Assembly (NCBI GenBank): GCA_001969505.1
Contig: LSSK01000076.1
Span: 1 to 64,000, forward strand
Source of the DNA: Zancudomyces culisetae
Lineage: Eukaryota; Kickxellomycota; Harpellomycetes; Harpellales; Legeriomycetaceae
Direction: 5' to 3'
Length of the DNA stretch: 64,000 nt
Program-made: the position numbers and the translations under genes
Shown: piece after piece, positions 43,749 through 54,294 of the stretch
Numbering within the stretch: position 1 is the stretch's first letter
Layout: every line of letters starts with the position of its first letter
Notes under the pieces: generated by a model
Told to the model about the DNA's origin: nothing
Database searches by the model: none
Seen by the model: the letters and a program-made list of their open reading frames with translations, nothing else

Positions 43749-44849
43749 CTATAGGATTGGGATTCTTTGGAATTTGAGAATATGCAGATTCTCCCGCCCA
43801 GCTCTGCGCGATGCAATAATCTGTTCATGATAGGTAAACCGGTAATATTAGCCTATATCCATATACTTTAACTCCAATAATAACAAGTAAACCAAAAAAA
43901 AATACCTTTCCATGTAGGGAATACAAGTCTTTAAATGCTGCTATAACTTCCGATGGTCTATTCTGATCTACTAGTACAAGGTAAAATACTCCTTTTGCCG
44001 AAAGCAATTTCTATTTTGTAGTTTATCTGTATAAGTATCAATAGTCAAATATAAAAACCAAAGAATAAACGTTACATTAACATGCGGAAAAAAGTTATCC
44101 ATAACTTCTCTGCCATCGACGCCACCCGCCCATGATGCAGCCATTAAACTTTCAACCATTTCTTTGTCTGATGAGCAATCCTTATCGCAGCAAATTCTGC
44201 TTGGTTCTGGTATTGCCTCCTCGGAGTCGGTTGGTACATAAGGTGGGTTAAATACCAAAATGTCCACGGAGCCATAGATTCTACGATGCAAGCCAGAGGT
44301 GAAAAAAGAGCGTATAGTATCTATCCTATCACGCACACGCTCCACTGTCGCAGTTTTTAGAGTACATTCGCATGCCATCTTGTTTATGTCAAAACCAAAC
44401 ACAACTATTAGTATATTTATTCTAAAAACATTAGGATCGATGATATCAGCTAATATTATATAGTGTGACTTACAAACCCTATATGGATCGAGGAGCTGGG
44501 CTAGAAAAGTAGAAACACAACCTGAGCCTGGCCTACGTTTTTTTTTCCAACTTTTGATTAATGTATGTATGCGATACCCCCTCCTATTTAGCGGTACTCT
44601 TGAAATAAATTTACTTGCCCTATTTCTGCACAGATTGTAGGTTCGATTTGTTTGATAAATCCTATCTCTGATTCCAGCGCATCCAGCAATAGAAAAGTGT
44701 CCTCTAGGTTAGCAAAATAATTTATTATGACCTTCTATATTTCTTTTTAAATAAAAGGGTAGAAATATATTGTATCCTAGCTTACCTGCTGGTTCATACA
44801 CAGTCTTGTACTCGACATTTTTGAGATGCAATGTGTCTGGGGTTTTCAT
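43749..44849 (-). CDS. MTQ2: eRF1 N5-glutamine methyltransferase (Mtq2/HEMK2)
   Basis: Six exons: 44849-44786, 44703-44619, 44532-44474, 44404-44076, 44010-43906 and 43820-43749, giving 237 aa. The order of motifs fits Mtq2 throughout. VYEPAEDTFLLLDAL is the N-terminal signature. EIGPGSGCVSTFLA is the SAM-binding motif I, and FGFDINKMACECT follows. DILVFNPPYVPT carries the NPPY catalytic motif that holds the glutamine. WAGGVDGREVMDNFFPHV follows, and the last exon reads IIASRRAGRENLHILKF. It methylates the GGQ glutamine of translation release factor eRF1 with its partner Trm112. Intron 2 has a GC donor (GG|GCAAGT), the other five introns are GT-AG. All phases close and the final stop is TAG. 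Length is slightly above yeast Mtq2. Confidence 0.92.
44533..44618 (-). other. GC-AG intron in the Mtq2 gene
   Basis: An 86-bp intron starting GCAAGT and ending ACGTAG. The phase-2 junction makes EIGPGSG, the invariant SAM-binding loop, and no GT donor nearby gives that result. GCAAGT is the usual form of the minor GC donor class. Confidence 0.8.
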
Positions 44850-46972
44850 TTTGTAGACCGTTCGAAGCAAAATTCAAGATTAAGGATAACTGAAAAGGCG
44901 AATTATCTATAGAAGATTTCGGTAAAACCGGTACCTCTGTAAAAGTAGGATCGAATTGAGATTTACGAATGCGTTATAGAGAAGCTTTAACTAAAGCATT
45001 TGAAGAGGATAAAATACCCAGTCTTTGTTTTTTTTTTCAGTAAAACAGTGAGAATTTTTTTAGGATTTGATTGATCCCTATTGTTCAATAAATGTAAATA
45101 TTAGCAAATATTAAAATAAAATTCACGTGATGTAGAACAAAGAATTCTCTTTGATGTACTATGCAGTTGGTACCACTTTAATGCCATAAGAAGAATCTAA
45201 TAAAAGATTCTTGGCAGATATAGAAAGGATGAGAAAATTGACTAGTTTATGACATCTCAAGCGTACCCCAAAGCTAGTTTAAAACCAGGTGCTAGAAGCA
45301 TATATCATGTATCTATTTACCAAGCCATTGGTTATAACGCCCCTGTACAAAATAAAGGCGAGTAAAAGTAAAAAAGAATATACACGATGTGTCATAGTAA
45401 AACAGTGAGATTTTAGTGGATTCGAACAACCCCATACATTAACCTGTGTATATAGTTATTTGCGGTTATGAGTATCCATGAGAACAAACAAGTGTAAAGT
45501 TATACACATCAGACCGTCATACATTTACATAGGAAAAACATTACCATACGTGGAGTAAGCTGCTAGAGCAAAAATAATAATGCCGACGCCATACACGCTG
45601 TTTGTCTTTCCGTTCTTAGTTTCGTGCGAAACATGGTTATAGTTGGCGTTATGAAGTATACTTGAACCACTATGCTATCTATCTGGCTGCATGCATTTTT
45701 TTTAAACCCCGCTTGGATGTATTACCAAGTAAAAATGTAGCAACAATCTAAAAACACTCGTTTACGCTCTTTTGCTCGTATTCTGGGCCTGCAAAGCTGT
45801 TTATATTTATGAATCGTTGTTAAAAGCGCAATCAATTGTTTTGTATTTCTTTTCCACGAACTGCTACGAAATTATTGTGTATCATATCCGTGATTCTTTT
45901 TTTTTTTTTTTGCAAAAACCAACCACATGAGTAAAAACAGCAACAATCTAAACCTAGTTTTTAGATTTAAACATTTTACCGAACCTTCCAATATAATAAA
46001 GCGAAAAATTCACGAACTAATATTAGAAATTCCTCTGCACGAATTTCATTTTGTAGAGATTGGCTATAAAAAATTCGTGTAGATTTTAGAATGTTTTTTG
46101 CGTTTTTTTGTTTTGCTGGTATTTGGACTTTCAAGTAAAATAGATTCGCACCACCAACGATCGCGGAAAGCAAAATACACGGAAAATAACATTTTCTCGA
46201 TTTTTACATTCTTTCGCGCGTTTTTCAACTACGATGAATTACAAAAAAAAAAGGTCGCAAGTTATTCATCCTGGTAACTAAAGGTGCGCTATGAAAAATC
46301 AGCGAGGTTTACCTTATTGAAAAAAAGGTAAAAAGGAACAGGTAATATTACAACTGAATGAAAAGCAGTATGTAAAACATTATTAGAAAGCAATTGGATA
46401 ACTCGTGGGGAGGTCAAAAAAGGGCCCCCAACCAGACAAATAGGGCAAAATCAAAATAAAAAGGCTAAACATACCAATGTTCTGAACATTGTGATGCGCA
46501 CCATGTTTTGCGGGAGCGAAAAATGGAAATGCAATTCAACATGTAAATAAGTTGGCGTATTTTTTATTTTTGTGGTTCAAAGTTGCAAAAAAAAAACACC
46601 AGCAAACGTGGTGTGTTTAAAAATATCGATTTTGGTTTTGAATGTATACACTTGGATATTAAGTGGCCTAAAATTTCTTAACAACCTTTCGCTGTTACCA
46701 CTTTTTTTTTTCCATTCAAAGCACTAGTATTTAAATAGACAAAGAAAGTACATGTATCAATACTATACATACAAAAAAAAAAGAGAATAAAATTAAAGTT
46801 ATTGTAGTTTGAAAGTGTTAGTGCGCTCTAGTCTAGTCTATAAAAGGGGAAAGAACGAGAAAATTCCGCACAGTTGGTTTTCAGAGAAACAACAAAGGGG
46901 AGCGAGTTGAGCAAGCTATTATCAAAAATTGAATTTAACTATAATACACAAAGACATACAGAAAGGGTGCAA
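44850..46972. other. 2.1-kb gene-poor region
   Basis: Divergent flank between Mtq2 and the FHA gene. AT-rich with a poly-T tract at about 45898-45911 and no supported coding frame. The right end carries a TATA box for the FHA gene. Confidence 0.45.
46839..46846 (+). promoter_or_regulatory. TATA box of the FHA-domain gene
   Basis: TATAAAAG, a strong consensus TATA element, 127 bp upstream of the first ATG of the FHA gene. A start of transcription about 30 bp downstream (near 46870) would leave a 5' UTR of about 100 bases, so the ATG at 46973 would be the first in the message. Confidence 0.55.
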
Positions 46973-48304
46973 ATGATAGAGACCAGTCACTATAGAGGTG
47001 CAATGGAAACATCCAGGGTGGTAAAGCCCAAGAGCAAATACTCGCCACAATGCACTGCGGCTAGCGAGGAGAGACTAAGTGTGTACGGCAGTCATATTGT
47101 TCGCGAGCAGAATACGGTTATTTTCGGCAATGTAAAGGTGCCAGTAAAGCTGGGAAGGAGTTCGATGTGTGACTATCAGTTTACTGATGGAACATCGTAC
47201 CTGAGCAGGTTGCACGCAATAATATTTTACAACGCATCTCCAAACAAAGTAAAATACGACAAGAAAGGGTTTTACATTAATGTCATAGGGCTAAATGGCG
47301 TTAAGGTTAATGGGCGGCTTTTACTCAAGAACAAAGTGCACTTTCTGAAGGATGGTGACAAATTGGACTTTATCGGTAATACAATCGAATTCAGAGAACC
47401 GAAAAAGCATAAATCCAAAGGAAAGTCAAAAATGAATGGACGTTCAAGGTTTAGCTTGGTAGATGAGTTTAACCTAGATTCAGATTTGGGATATGAACTT
47501 GAAAAAGAGCTAAATGAAGACGCCTTTGCTGCGCAGGAGCACCTGGCAGGGGATTATGAGACAGAACAAAGAAAACACCGGTCATATGATTTGGCCAATA
47601 CATCAAGTATGACTTTGCTTCCCACGTCATCTCATACCCCTTACGAATATCAGCGTTCCGATCCGCTTCTATCGTCTGTGTGCGAAAGTGCTGATTATAT
47701 CGAAATAACAAAGCCGCTTTCCGGCTCTATTTCTCCAGCTTTCCTCGCATTGTCTTTGGACAAAGGCGTCACTAGCCCCAGATTAGTGGATGATGAACTA
47801 TCTAGTTGCAAGATCAGCAAAAAGAGAAAGCGGGCTGGGTGTGGCCAAAATGTAACGAAAAAAAAATCAAAGGAGCTACAGGCTCAAGAAATATGTACAA
47901 AAGTTATGTTGTGTGGTGGTATCGTCGATATGCTTGTCGAAGCTGCAATCTTTTCAGGTCGCTCATCCACTCTTACAATCTCAGATATGATTAAATATCT
48001 ATGTAAAACACACGGGTCGCTTGGGCAATTAGTGAGCTCGACGCAGGGGCTCAGTGATTGCGAGCTGATGCCAGCAATCACTGAAAAACTGGGCGAGTTG
48101 CTGTTGTCGTGCAAGTTTTTTGGAAGAGTCGAAAGAAACGTTCTGGATGCAAATGACGAAAAAGCTGAGGATCAGTTCTATTATATTCCACACTTGGATG
48201 ATAACGAAACCAGAAGAAGCACGTATGGACCACTTGTAAAAACCGCTAGAAGATGTACTTTATCAGATAAACAATATTATTTTAAGCCAGTTTCCCTAAA
48301 ATGA
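46973..48304 (+). CDS. FHA-domain protein (Tos4/Plm2-like candidate)
   Basis: 443 aa from the ATG at 46973. The open frame extends 99 bp upstream without an ATG. The FHA domain spans about residues 45-145. VKLGRSSMCDYQF carries the Gly-Arg and Ser, SRLHAIIFYN carries the Ser-x-x-His pair, and NVIGLNGVKVNG carries the final Asn-Gly turn. These are the phosphothreonine-binding landmarks. A basic stretch (KKHKSKGKSKMNGRSR) follows and may be a nuclear signal. A second conserved-looking block at the C-terminus reads FFGRVERN, EDQFYYIPHLDDNETRR and ARRCTLSDKQYYF. Yeast Tos4 and Plm2 are single-FHA chromatin proteins. Whether this is an orthologue is not clear. The C-terminal block may be a winged-helix-like fold, but that is inference. 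Confidence 0.8.
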   Translation: MIETSHYRGAMETSRVVKPKSKYSPQCTAASEERLSVYGSHIVREQNTVIFGNVKVPVKLGRSSMCDYQFTDGTSYLSRLHAIIFYNASPNKVKYDKKGFYINVIGLNGVKVNGRLLLKNKVHFLKDGDKLDFIGNTIEFREPKKHKSKGKSKMNGRSRFSLVDEFNLDSDLGYELEKELNEDAFAAQEHLAGDYETEQRKHRSYDLANTSSMTLLPTSSHTPYEYQRSDPLLSSVCESADYIEITKPLSGSISPAFLALSLDKGVTSPRLVDDELSSCKISKKRKRAGCGQNVTKKKSKELQAQEICTKVMLCGGIVDMLVEAAIFSGRSSTLTISDMIKYLCKTHGSLGQLVSSTQGLSDCELMPAITEKLGELLLSCKFFGRVERNVLDANDEKAEDQFYYIPHLDDNETRRSTYGPLVKTARRCTLSDKQYYFKPVSLK

Positions 48305-48580
48305 TTTTGATTTATTTTTGTTTTTATATAGAATGTAGCGTACCAAAATATATTATGTATAACCTTAGCATATAATGCTGGATTAAAATATAAACTTTGT
48401 TTGGTGTTGTATCATCTTCAGTTTATACTCTACATTAATAACCAATCTTCACTCATTCATTCTGCACACACAACCAGTATGGGATTTGCTATTTTAGTAT
48501 GTCCCTCACCCCACCCCGCCTCCCCATCCGGAAGTTCAGTGCTATGAAAAGTGGATCGAAAAAGAATGAAATCTATGCTC

Positions 48581-49061
48581 TCAATTTTCATTTTCCTTTG
48601 CTGGGGATTTCTGATTAAACTCCATTTCTATCATTTTACCCAAATTTGACATCCCGCCGTGGAATGAAACGTATCTCGTGATCTGTACTAACTGGGCCCC
48701 GCAGTTGGTCAGATGCATTATAAACAGGAGGTAATTTCGAGGAGTGACCATCCAGGCAAATCTTGAAAATACCGAAGAATACACTGCGAGTGCCAGCGTC
48801 ATTTTTCCTGAAATCATTTCGGGTGATTTTTGCGTATCAGCAATCGCAGCTACTGGAAGACCCCAGTTTACCACTGGACCCCAAAAGTGGGTGCTATTCC
48901 ACATTTACCGTGTAGATATAGTTAAAAACCTTGGAAATCCAAACCATACGGGAGCTATTTTTAAAACTGACTTTGAATTTATTTTATATGTTAACTAACC
49001 TCATCAAGTAGCTCCGGAATTCTTTCGATTTCAATTTCTCAAATATTCTAAATCTGCTCAT
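48581..49061 (-). CDS. MPC1: Mitochondrial pyruvate carrier subunit 1
   Basis: Two exons, 49061-49000 and 48893-48581, give 124 aa. The 106-bp intron runs from GTTAGT to GGAATAG in phase 2. The joined sequence reads [19 protein letters not shown], the conserved start of MPC1. [18 protein letters not shown] and [20 protein letters not shown] follow, and [15 protein letters not shown] ends the carrier fold. MPC1 forms a heterodimer with MPC2/3 in the inner mitochondrial membrane and imports pyruvate. The partner gene is not in this window. The 5' exon is short and basic. The gene is convergent with the FHA gene, 276 bp between stops. Confidence 0.94.
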
Positions 49062-49889
49062 CTTTCGAATAACCAACTATCCAATCTTTACTTTTGATGT
49101 TTGCAATAAAAGTATTTTTGTAGACCCTGATTTTTATAGTAATTTAAAATTCTACTTTGTTTCGTCTAAAATGGATCTATAATGCGAGTTTACTTCTGTT
49201 GGCTATGTGATATACACAGTATAAATATAAAAGAAAAGTCGAGTAAAAAAAAATAATGTTTTCAGTGTCAGATTTTTGTTTTCGCTTTTTGGCCAATAAG
49301 TTTATCCAAATATAATGAAAAAAGTTTGTACATCTTTGGTTTAGTGCAAAGTCAATTAAATCAGACAGGTTCAAGTGGTTAAAAAAAACTGTAACAACCC
49401 CTTCTTCAGTTTTCAGACTTTTTCTACCACTCTATTTCCAATTTTTTAATTAGCTTTTTAATGAGACCTGAAACGTGAATAACAACCAGAGCTAAATCAC
49501 TAACAAATCTAGTGGATCTGGCTCGAGAAGTAGAATAGCTGCATACTTTTGCGTATTGGCAAATGGGAAATGCTCACAACCCAAGTTGGCCAGTGAAAAT
49601 ACCTAACAGCCGAATTTTTGTTACACAAAGTCAGTATGTTTTTAGGTTTCTCTTTTTAAAGTGCGGCTATTCGCCAAACTTTGTTCCGAATTAATTTTTT
49701 TTTTTCGTGTTCTTTTTTTTTCTAGGTTAGTTTTGTGGATTCAAAAAACAGTTGCCAAAAAAAAAAGAAGCAATAAATTGGGATAAAGCATTGATGTATC
49801 TGAGCGCTAATGACTACACGATGACATCACAGCGGTTAGTTCAAGTAAATAATGTACACAAGATAAATAAGCTAAAGTACAGCACCGAT
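49062..49889. other. Intergenic, 0.8 kb
   Basis: Between the MPC1 start and the 3' end of the DCAF4-like gene, both on the minus strand. AT-rich, no coding frame supported. Promoter of MPC1 is expected here but no element is clear. Confidence 0.45.
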
Positions 49890-51800
49890 CTAGAGCTCGG
49901 GTAACAGTATAAATATTCTAGTTCCACAGGTCATTAGTAATCCAAAGTAATAAGACAAATTCGCACCAAAACCTAAGCTTATGAAAGTCAGGTTTGTCCT
50001 ATTATACGTGCTAAACATTGCATCCCCCATATCTAAAGCAAGGTTATGCTTTAGCTGTAAGTAAGATGCCTCTCGCATGCTATACACTCTGAGAACTCCT
50101 TCGTTTGAAACTCTGCATAGATATTTCGAATTCATTAAAGTAAAAAGTGAAAACTCGCCATTCACATGATTCTCAGCATTATTATCACTAAGGATTCTAA
50201 CCATACAGGTAGGATTATATCGTTTATTGATAGAGAGTCTGTACACTGATCCGTTACTATAACAAAGTAGTATCGATGTTTCTGTGCTATTCCCAGCGAC
50301 CTTATCCACGTACAATTTTGCAAGGGAACTGTTGGTAGGCAGATGATTCAACATGTCGTTATTGGGCCATTGGATCGATTTAAACATATTCTGTACATTT
50401 TTACTCTTGGAGGTTGTGTCATATTCGATTTTAAGCAGTCTACCATTCCTTAATCCACAAATGCATACCACAACGCTACTCCCCGCGGGTTTCGTGCATT
50501 CCGACGAGAGAACCACGGTAGATAAAACGTCAGACTCTGTTTTAATGTTGAACAATACTTCAATATTGGCCACATAAAAATCCTTAAACACCCCATAACC
50601 ATCATATATCTCAAGTACTTTTAATTCCAACAATTGAACAGATCTGTTTGCTCCGATTAATACAAACCCTTTCGAAATTCTATTTTGCAAATAAAACGAT
50701 TTGGCCTTCTCGGGTACTGGGTAATAATCAATAGAAAAAACGCTCCTTTTATCAACTTCGTGGACCAATCTGTATGTATCAGCACCAAATACGCCTAAGA
50801 ACAGTCTTCCACCAGCATCAGCATTTCCAAGTGTACAATAAATGTACAGGTTTGCTGTTAGCTGCTTAATTTCGCAAACTTTGCCGGAAGTTGAACCCAG
50901 GCTGTACTCCCCATCAGGTATAGAAATATGGGTATTATTCATTTTTTCTTTATCGAGTTGTTTGGAAAGGGTATTTATGTTCATTTGAAGTAGTATACCA
51001 GAACTGGTACCTACAAGCAGGATGTTGGGTTCTTCAGCGATGAAAATAGTCGAAATTTCAAAGGAGTCACCACTGACTGATCTTGGAAGAATGACTTGGT
51101 AGTCCAGTTCTATTTTGTTTTTCAAATTTGTCACCAAAAGCAGATCCCTTTTAACACGAGTAGCCATACTATTTTCTGGCGAGATTTGCCTTTTAAAATT
51201 GCGAATATATTCTTGAATCTTTAATACAGGTATTGTTTTCGCTCTCACCTTCACCTCCATCTCCTTTATTCTGTTGACCTTTTTACATTTTCGACCGCTT
51301 TTTTTGCTGATCTTGGAAAATAATTGGAGCTTATCCCTTATGCTCTGGTTGGCCGACCTATCATCTTTATTGGCACTCTTTGAGCTTTGTGGCGAGGTAC
51401 AAACACCTTTTGTAACATTCTTGATATCTTTTCCGTCCTTGTTGTACCCATAGTACAGCTCTTGCATCGTTCCAGAAGCAACCGGTAATTTATGTAGTTC
51501 TTTGATTGAGTAATATCGATTAGTTGCCTCATCATACACAAATCCTGGAAGTACCAATTTGTTTTTACATGACCCTGCGTTATTTTTATCTTTCGTGTTC
51601 GTGCTTGCCTCGATATTTATGTTCGCATTCGTTTGGTCTTCTAGTTAATATCAAATTCAAGTTAATAAATAAAAATAAGGTTATATGCTCATAGTTATAA
51701 AATAAATGGATTTGATCCCAACTTTTTTATACGATACAACACCTTTTTTCTTTTGAGCTCTTTCATTTCGGCGATTTACTCGGTTTGGTGTTCGTTTCAT
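49890..51800 (-). CDS. DCAF4-like WD-repeat protein
   Basis: Two exons, 51800-51743 and 51640-49890, give 602 aa. The 102-bp intron has an unusual GTGTTG donor and an AACTAG acceptor, phase 1. Exon 1 encodes a very basic start (MKRTPNRVNRRNERAQKKK). After a short linker LPGFVYDEATNRYYSI matches the N-terminal signature of DCAF4 (WDR21). The rest is a degenerate beta-propeller with strands such as ILLVGTSSGILLQ, GLRNGRLLKIEYD and LCRVSNEGVLRVYSM. DCAF4 proteins are substrate receptors of CUL4-DDB1 ubiquitin ligases. The assignment rests on the N-terminal motif, and repeats are weak, so 'WD-like protein' is the safe part. The weak donor leaves the first exon less certain. Confidence 0.65.
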
Positions 51801-51846
51801 TATATATTGATCTTAATAAGGACTGATAGATTTATCTGCGAACCTC

Positions 51847-52140
51847 ATGGGTATAATGGAATATATGCTTTTAATTGCTAAAAGAGGTAAAACTAGCACA
51901 AAGTATAAATGTTGTAGATTATTTTACTTTTGTATTTGCCAACATGAAAATTTTCGCTGCACAACTAGTAAAATAAAATCCCAGCCATTTAGGATAGCGA
52001 TCTGCATTTGTGGGCGTTTTAGTTTAGAAATGAGGTCCCAAGTCTCTCGCAACAAAGAAAGACAAAAGGTAGCTAAAGATGTAACGCACTCAAATTTGTA
52101 CAAGTCGCAAACCATAAAAACTTATTTATTTCATTATTAA
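51847..52140 (+). pseudogene. Possible sigma-adaptin-like fragment
   Basis: The start reads MEYMLLIAKRGKT (from 51856), close to the first beta strand of clathrin-adaptor sigma subunits (typically FxLLxxRxGK-R-L). Further on, NKERQKVAKDVTHSNLYK resembles their first helix, with the conserved KER-x-K spacing. The two halves are separated by about 100 bp that contain a GTATAA donor-like and a TTTTAG acceptor-like site. The Lys-Trp-Tyr after the first strand is missing. No later part of the domain (YRRYASLYF region) follows before the next gene. A decayed copy or a chance match are both possible. Confidence 0.3.
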
Positions 52141-52216
52141 GTGGTAGGTAAAATATTAGAATACGCGAAAAAGGTAACATGGCTCTAAACTCAGCAATAA
52201 AAAAAAGGCCTAAACA

Positions 52217-53038
52217 TTAAGCATTTTTTAGGTATTTTTTCTCGTACTCATCAATTTGCTTGCTGCTGTTAGAAATAGTGAGTTGAAACAGAAAACCGGC
52301 AATTAAAATTATCAGTGGGAGTGTCCAGCAGAAAATTTCACCAAACCCATAATGAACGCTGGAGTAAGAAACATACGAGCCAACAATAAAAAGCAAAATA
52401 TAGATGGCTTTTGAAATTAGCGAAAATGTGGGTTTTCCCACTGTCATCAAAACAAGCTGAATCGAAAGCACTGAGTATTCGCAGAATAAAAGAGCATTTG
52501 GGGTTCTTATTGACAGGTTTATAAACGGAACCTTTGGGTAAGAATCCTCTGCACTGGATGTGATAATCTCGCCTGCAAAGATTACATACCTAAACAAGAG
52601 CGACGATCCAATTATTATTTTACGAAAAGGTATATAATGGAAAATTTATTGCACAGATATAAACATTTCTTATTTCTTACATTGATAGCACAAAGGTGCA
52701 CATGATGACCACAAATTTCTAGTTACGAATTAAGCGAAAAGTAATCAGTGACATCTAGCATTTTACAGTTGAAAGTAACGAATTTAGAATAGATTTGAAG
52801 GCTTACCGAGATTATGTTTACATCTTTATTAAACTCGTCTCTAAGTTTCTTGATTTTCTCTTCTACCTCTATTGATAGTCAACGTAATTTATAGAAATAA
52901 TGTTTTTGAATTCTCGAATCTTATTACCTAAAAAGCTCGTTTTTTACCTTCTTTTTGGTCCGCGCGCAATGATACCTTTTCGGAACCACCTTCTGCTTTT
53001 GGTCTCGATCTTAATTTTTGTTTAGTTTCTTGTTTCAT
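52217..53038 (-). CDS. Coiled-coil multipass membrane protein of unknown function
   Basis: Four exons: 53038-52948, 52868-52807, 52718-52681 and 52589-52217, giving 187 aa. Donors are GTAAAA, GTAAGC and GTAAGA, acceptors AG. The 38-nt third exon fits only in its frame and encodes a hydrophobic stretch. The N-terminal 50 residues are charged and helical (KVSLRADQKE, EEKIKKLRDEFNK). Four hydrophobic segments follow (KFVVIMCTFVLSM..., LLFCEYSVLSIQLVLM, ISKAIYILLFIVGSYV, FCWTLPLIILIAGFLF), then a short charged tail (QIDEYEKKYLKNA). An ER protein is plausible from size and layout. I do not recognise the family. Confidence 0.65.
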
Positions 53039-54294
53039 TTCTTGGGATACAGATTTGTAAAGTGACTTTAAAACCGGTGAAAATATAGACCGCTAAAACT
53101 TTTGCAAAGAAGGCGAAAATAAGGAAGTATAAGTATCAGTATTTTTCAAAAATTGTTTTTAAGGTTCTTGACTCCAGTATTTAAGCCCCCCTATTTTTTT
53201 GGTGGCGGGTTGGATGACACATCGATTGTTTGAATATTTATTGGCGGAATTAAGTTTATTCGATCTTTTTCTCTTTTTTCTTTCTTTTTTTTCAATAATT
53301 GGGTAGAGCTCATAACACGCTTCAACTAGTTCTTGGCTTAGCATTGTGATTTCTGTGTAAAGTGGATCGCCTCAACAAGATATGTGCAAAGAAATCAAAC
53401 CCCCACGAGAATTTGCTGAACACGTTTTTCCCGCCATTACCCAACCCCTAGTTTTGCAAGTACAGGATGTATCAAAGGGTATTTCCAGTTGAAGATGACC
53501 CGAGCTTTTATCCCAATACAAACACAAACGATATTCTCAGTATTACCTACATTTCCAGATACACAGATAGTAGTTATTCTTTGTTTTGCACATTGAATAG
53601 GTATATTTTGTAAACTTTCAGATAGATCTCCTCTCCCTCTCCCATCCCCTCCTATCCACTTTTTCTTCACCGCGAGTATTATTATCTATTTTTAGTGATT
53701 AAGCACTACTAATTTACTCATCTGCAGTGTTTTTGGAGAATATCCCATTGAAAAAAAAAACACACGCCACTAATTCCAGACAAAATGCTGTATCTAATTG
53801 CTAATATCTCTGTGCCTTGAAGAAGCGGTAATATCTGCACTCTGCAATACAGATTTTCACTGCACCCCAGAACAATATTGGAGAGCAGTGTGAGTAAAAA
53901 GCTTTTTTGCATCAAGTATTCAGCTGAAATGCCCACCTAGATTTTTTCTTGTCTATCTAGACTTTATTTATTTCGTTAACAGCACAATCTAGAGCAGTTT
54001 TTGTTTATAAAAATGTATCATAGAATTGAAAAGTGTTTTCCCCTCTCCCAATAGGCCGATTTTATGATTTTGGTAATAATTCAGTACAATTAAAGCAAGG
54101 GCAAGTAAAAAGAGGGGAAAAATTGAAACCAAGAGTGGGAGGTAAAAACATAAATACTGCATCTTTCCCGAGAACCAGGAGTGAAATATTTGAATTATCA
54201 ACTAACTTTTTGTCTTGTTTAACTTTGGGAACAGAAAATTCGATTTTTAGCTGGTACATATTAAAAACACAGGAACACGAAAACCAAATGAACC
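53039..54294. other. 1.25-kb region without a supported gene
   Basis: Flank between the coiled-coil membrane protein and the transporter. A minus-strand frame at 53159-53344 starts with ATG (MLSQELVEACYELYP) and has a Lys/Arg-rich middle. At 61 codons it may be a small basic protein or chance. Other frames here show AT-driven composition. Confidence 0.4.
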
